Origin: DASVEE01 sp036399695
Lineage (GTDB): Bacteria > Acidobacteriota > Thermoanaerobaculia > Gp7-AA8
Length of the DNA stretch: 7,154 nucleotides
Assembly: GCA_036399695.1 (NCBI GenBank)
Contig: DASWMP010000355.1
Span: 1-7,154, forward strand
Direction of reading: 5' to 3'
Shown: positions 6,447-7,154 of the stretch, piece by piece
How positions within the stretch are numbered: the stretch's first letter is position 1
Layout of the letters: every line of letters starts with the position of its first letter
Position numbers and translations under genes: made by a program
Notes under the pieces: model-generated
What the model was told of the DNA's origin: nothing
What the model saw: the letters and a program-made list of their open reading frames with translations, nothing else
Databases searched by the model: none

Positions 6447-6959
6447 GTGGCGCAGAGGAAGAAAACCAGCCCCCCGAAGAAGACGCTGACACGCGACGAA
6501 TGCCTGATGATGAGGCAGCTTTGCGCCAGCGCGAACCTGCGCCGCGCCGCCCGGAACGTGACGCGCCACTACGAGGCCGCCCTCGTCAAAGCGGGCGTCA
6601 CGGCCACCCAGTTGCCGCTCCTCGCGGCGGTGAACAGCAGCGGCTTCCGCACCATCGCCGGCCTGGCCGAGGATCTCGACCTGGAGCGTTCGACCGTGTC
6701 GCGTGACGTGTCGGTCCTCGAGCGCAACGGCTTCGTCCGATTGCGCCCCGGCAAAGACCTCCGTACCCGCGAAGTCGAGCTGACCACCAAGGGCAACACC
6801 GCCCTCGTCCGCGGCTTCGACTACTGGAACGAAGCCCACCAGACCCTCAAAGACCTGGTCGGCCGCGACTTCGACACCATGCTCGGCGCCATCCGCCACT
6901 TCGCCAAAGTGACCCAGGAATCAAGCGCCTCCCCCCGCGCCAAGCGCGCCGTGTCGTAG
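6447..6959 (+). CDS. MarR-family winged-helix transcriptional regulator
   Basis: This 170-residue (from GTG 6447) dimeric DNA-binding regulator is of the type that usually represses efflux, detoxification or stress genes and releases DNA on ligand binding or thiol oxidation. The segment QLCASANLRRAARNVTRHYEAAL (about 24-46) is typical of the N-terminal dimerisation helices of a large MarR subgroup. The winged helix follows: TIAGLAEDLDLERSTVSRDV (about 69-88) is the helix-turn-helix with recognition helix near RSTVSRDVSVLERNG, and FVRLRPGKDLRTREVELT (about 96-113) is the wing, with the usual Asp-Arg pair region. Cys19 and Cys26 lie in the first helix; Cys26 (in QLC) aligns by eye with the sensing Cys15 of OhrR. 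An in-frame GTG at 6432 overlaps the presumed -10 box and was rejected as start. No Shine-Dalgarno is visible. Its likely targets are the upstream exporter operon and itself, judged only by position. Confidence 0.9.
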   Translation: MAQRKKTSPPKKTLTRDECLMMRQLCASANLRRAARNVTRHYEAALVKAGVTATQLPLLAAVNSSGFRTIAGLAEDLDLERSTVSRDVSVLERNGFVRLRPGKDLRTREVELTTKGNTALVRGFDYWNEAHQTLKDLVGRDFDTMLGAIRHFAKVTQESSASPRAKRAVS

Positions 6960-6965
6960 GAATCC

Positions 6966-7025
6966 GATCTTGGAGTGCGGTGGCGCACGCCACCGCTCTG
7001 GTACACGTGCCGCAGAGCGGTGGCG
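6966..7025. repeat. Family A hairpin repeat, right copy plus an extra half copy
   Basis: Bases 6966-7009 are the reverse complement of the unit at 8-51. A second partial unit (7002-7025) in the opposite orientation is fused to it through the shared TACACGTG. The result is three arms: GCGGTGGCG (6977-6985), CGCCACCGC (6988-6996) and GCGGTGGCG (7017-7025). The middle arm can pair with the first (loop of only 2-4 bases) or, extended to 13 pairs, with the third (6988-7000 with 7013-7025, 12-base loop). It starts 7 bases after the marR-family stop codon. No T-run follows closely. Confidence 0.75.
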
Positions 7026-7030
7026 TGCGG

Positions 7031-7154
7031 AGGGTGTCTCAAATCCATAGTCCGCCGAAAAACCATTTTTTTACGGACGTCGACAGCCACGCGGATCGCT
7101 TGGACGAGCTCTGGTGAAGGAGCGGAAGTTGGTTGACGAGCGAGCGAAGTCGCC
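7031..7154. other. Unassigned right flank, possible edge of another element or gene
   Basis: This end stretch begins GGTGTCTCAAATCC and has an A/T-rich patch (AAAAACCATTTTTTTA, 7058-7072) unlike the GC-rich surroundings. A GTG at 7114 opens a frame (MKERKLVDERAKS) to the window end with a weak GGACGAG upstream. On the minus strand a frame is also open from the window edge to inside the repeat. Neither is long enough to recognise. The GGTGTCTCA start could be the terminal repeat of an insertion sequence, but no transposase or second end is present. Confidence 0.2.

Overview
The window is GC-rich with dense, same-strand gene packing. It reads as a chromosomal piece of a soil or environmental bacterium, and my best guess is Acidobacteriota. 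That guess rests on the GC-rich third positions, the split MacAB-type transporter layout, and intergenic hairpin repeats of the CTGAGCGAAGCGAAGGAT type, which I associate with that phylum from memory. No rRNA or marker gene is present to prove it.

Layout, all genes on the + strand: (1) 77-1384, a lipoprotein-type erythromycin-esterase-family protein. (2) 1603-2706, a MacA/HlyD-family periplasmic adaptor. (3) 2821-4065 and 4213-5466, two diverged MacB/FtsX-type permeases without ATPase domains. (4) 5490-6185, the stand-alone MacB/LolD-type ATPase. (5) 6447-6959, a MarR-family regulator that may be translated from a leaderless message. Genes 2-4 make up one complete inner-membrane tripartite exporter minus the outer-membrane TolC-type channel, which is not in the window. 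The adaptor-permease-permease-ATPase order suggests one operon in which the permeases form a heterodimer or two alternative dimers. The flanking esterase and MarR protein make a drug or metabolite export-and-detoxification role plausible, but the substrate is unknown.

The most unusual content is between the genes. Almost every non-coding gap carries a long hairpin repeat, from three unrelated families. Family A is a 44-base GCGGTGGC hairpin, present in opposite orientations at the two window ends. Family B has arms built from tandem 7-base units around a conserved loop core, and lies after the esterase gene and after the ATPase gene. Family C is an ATCCTGAGCG...GGAGCCACAGCG hairpin, placed directly upstream of each permease gene so that the ribosome-binding region abuts or overlaps its right arm. 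These repeats also create false upstream start codons, so the starts given here were chosen to exclude them.

No tRNA, rRNA, CRISPR array, or recognisable transposase is visible. The last 120 bases (7031-7154) differ in character from the rest and could be the edge of another element or gene, but too little is present to say. No gene-free stretch is longer than 300 bases; the gaps are 218, 114, 147, 23, 261 and 195 bases.
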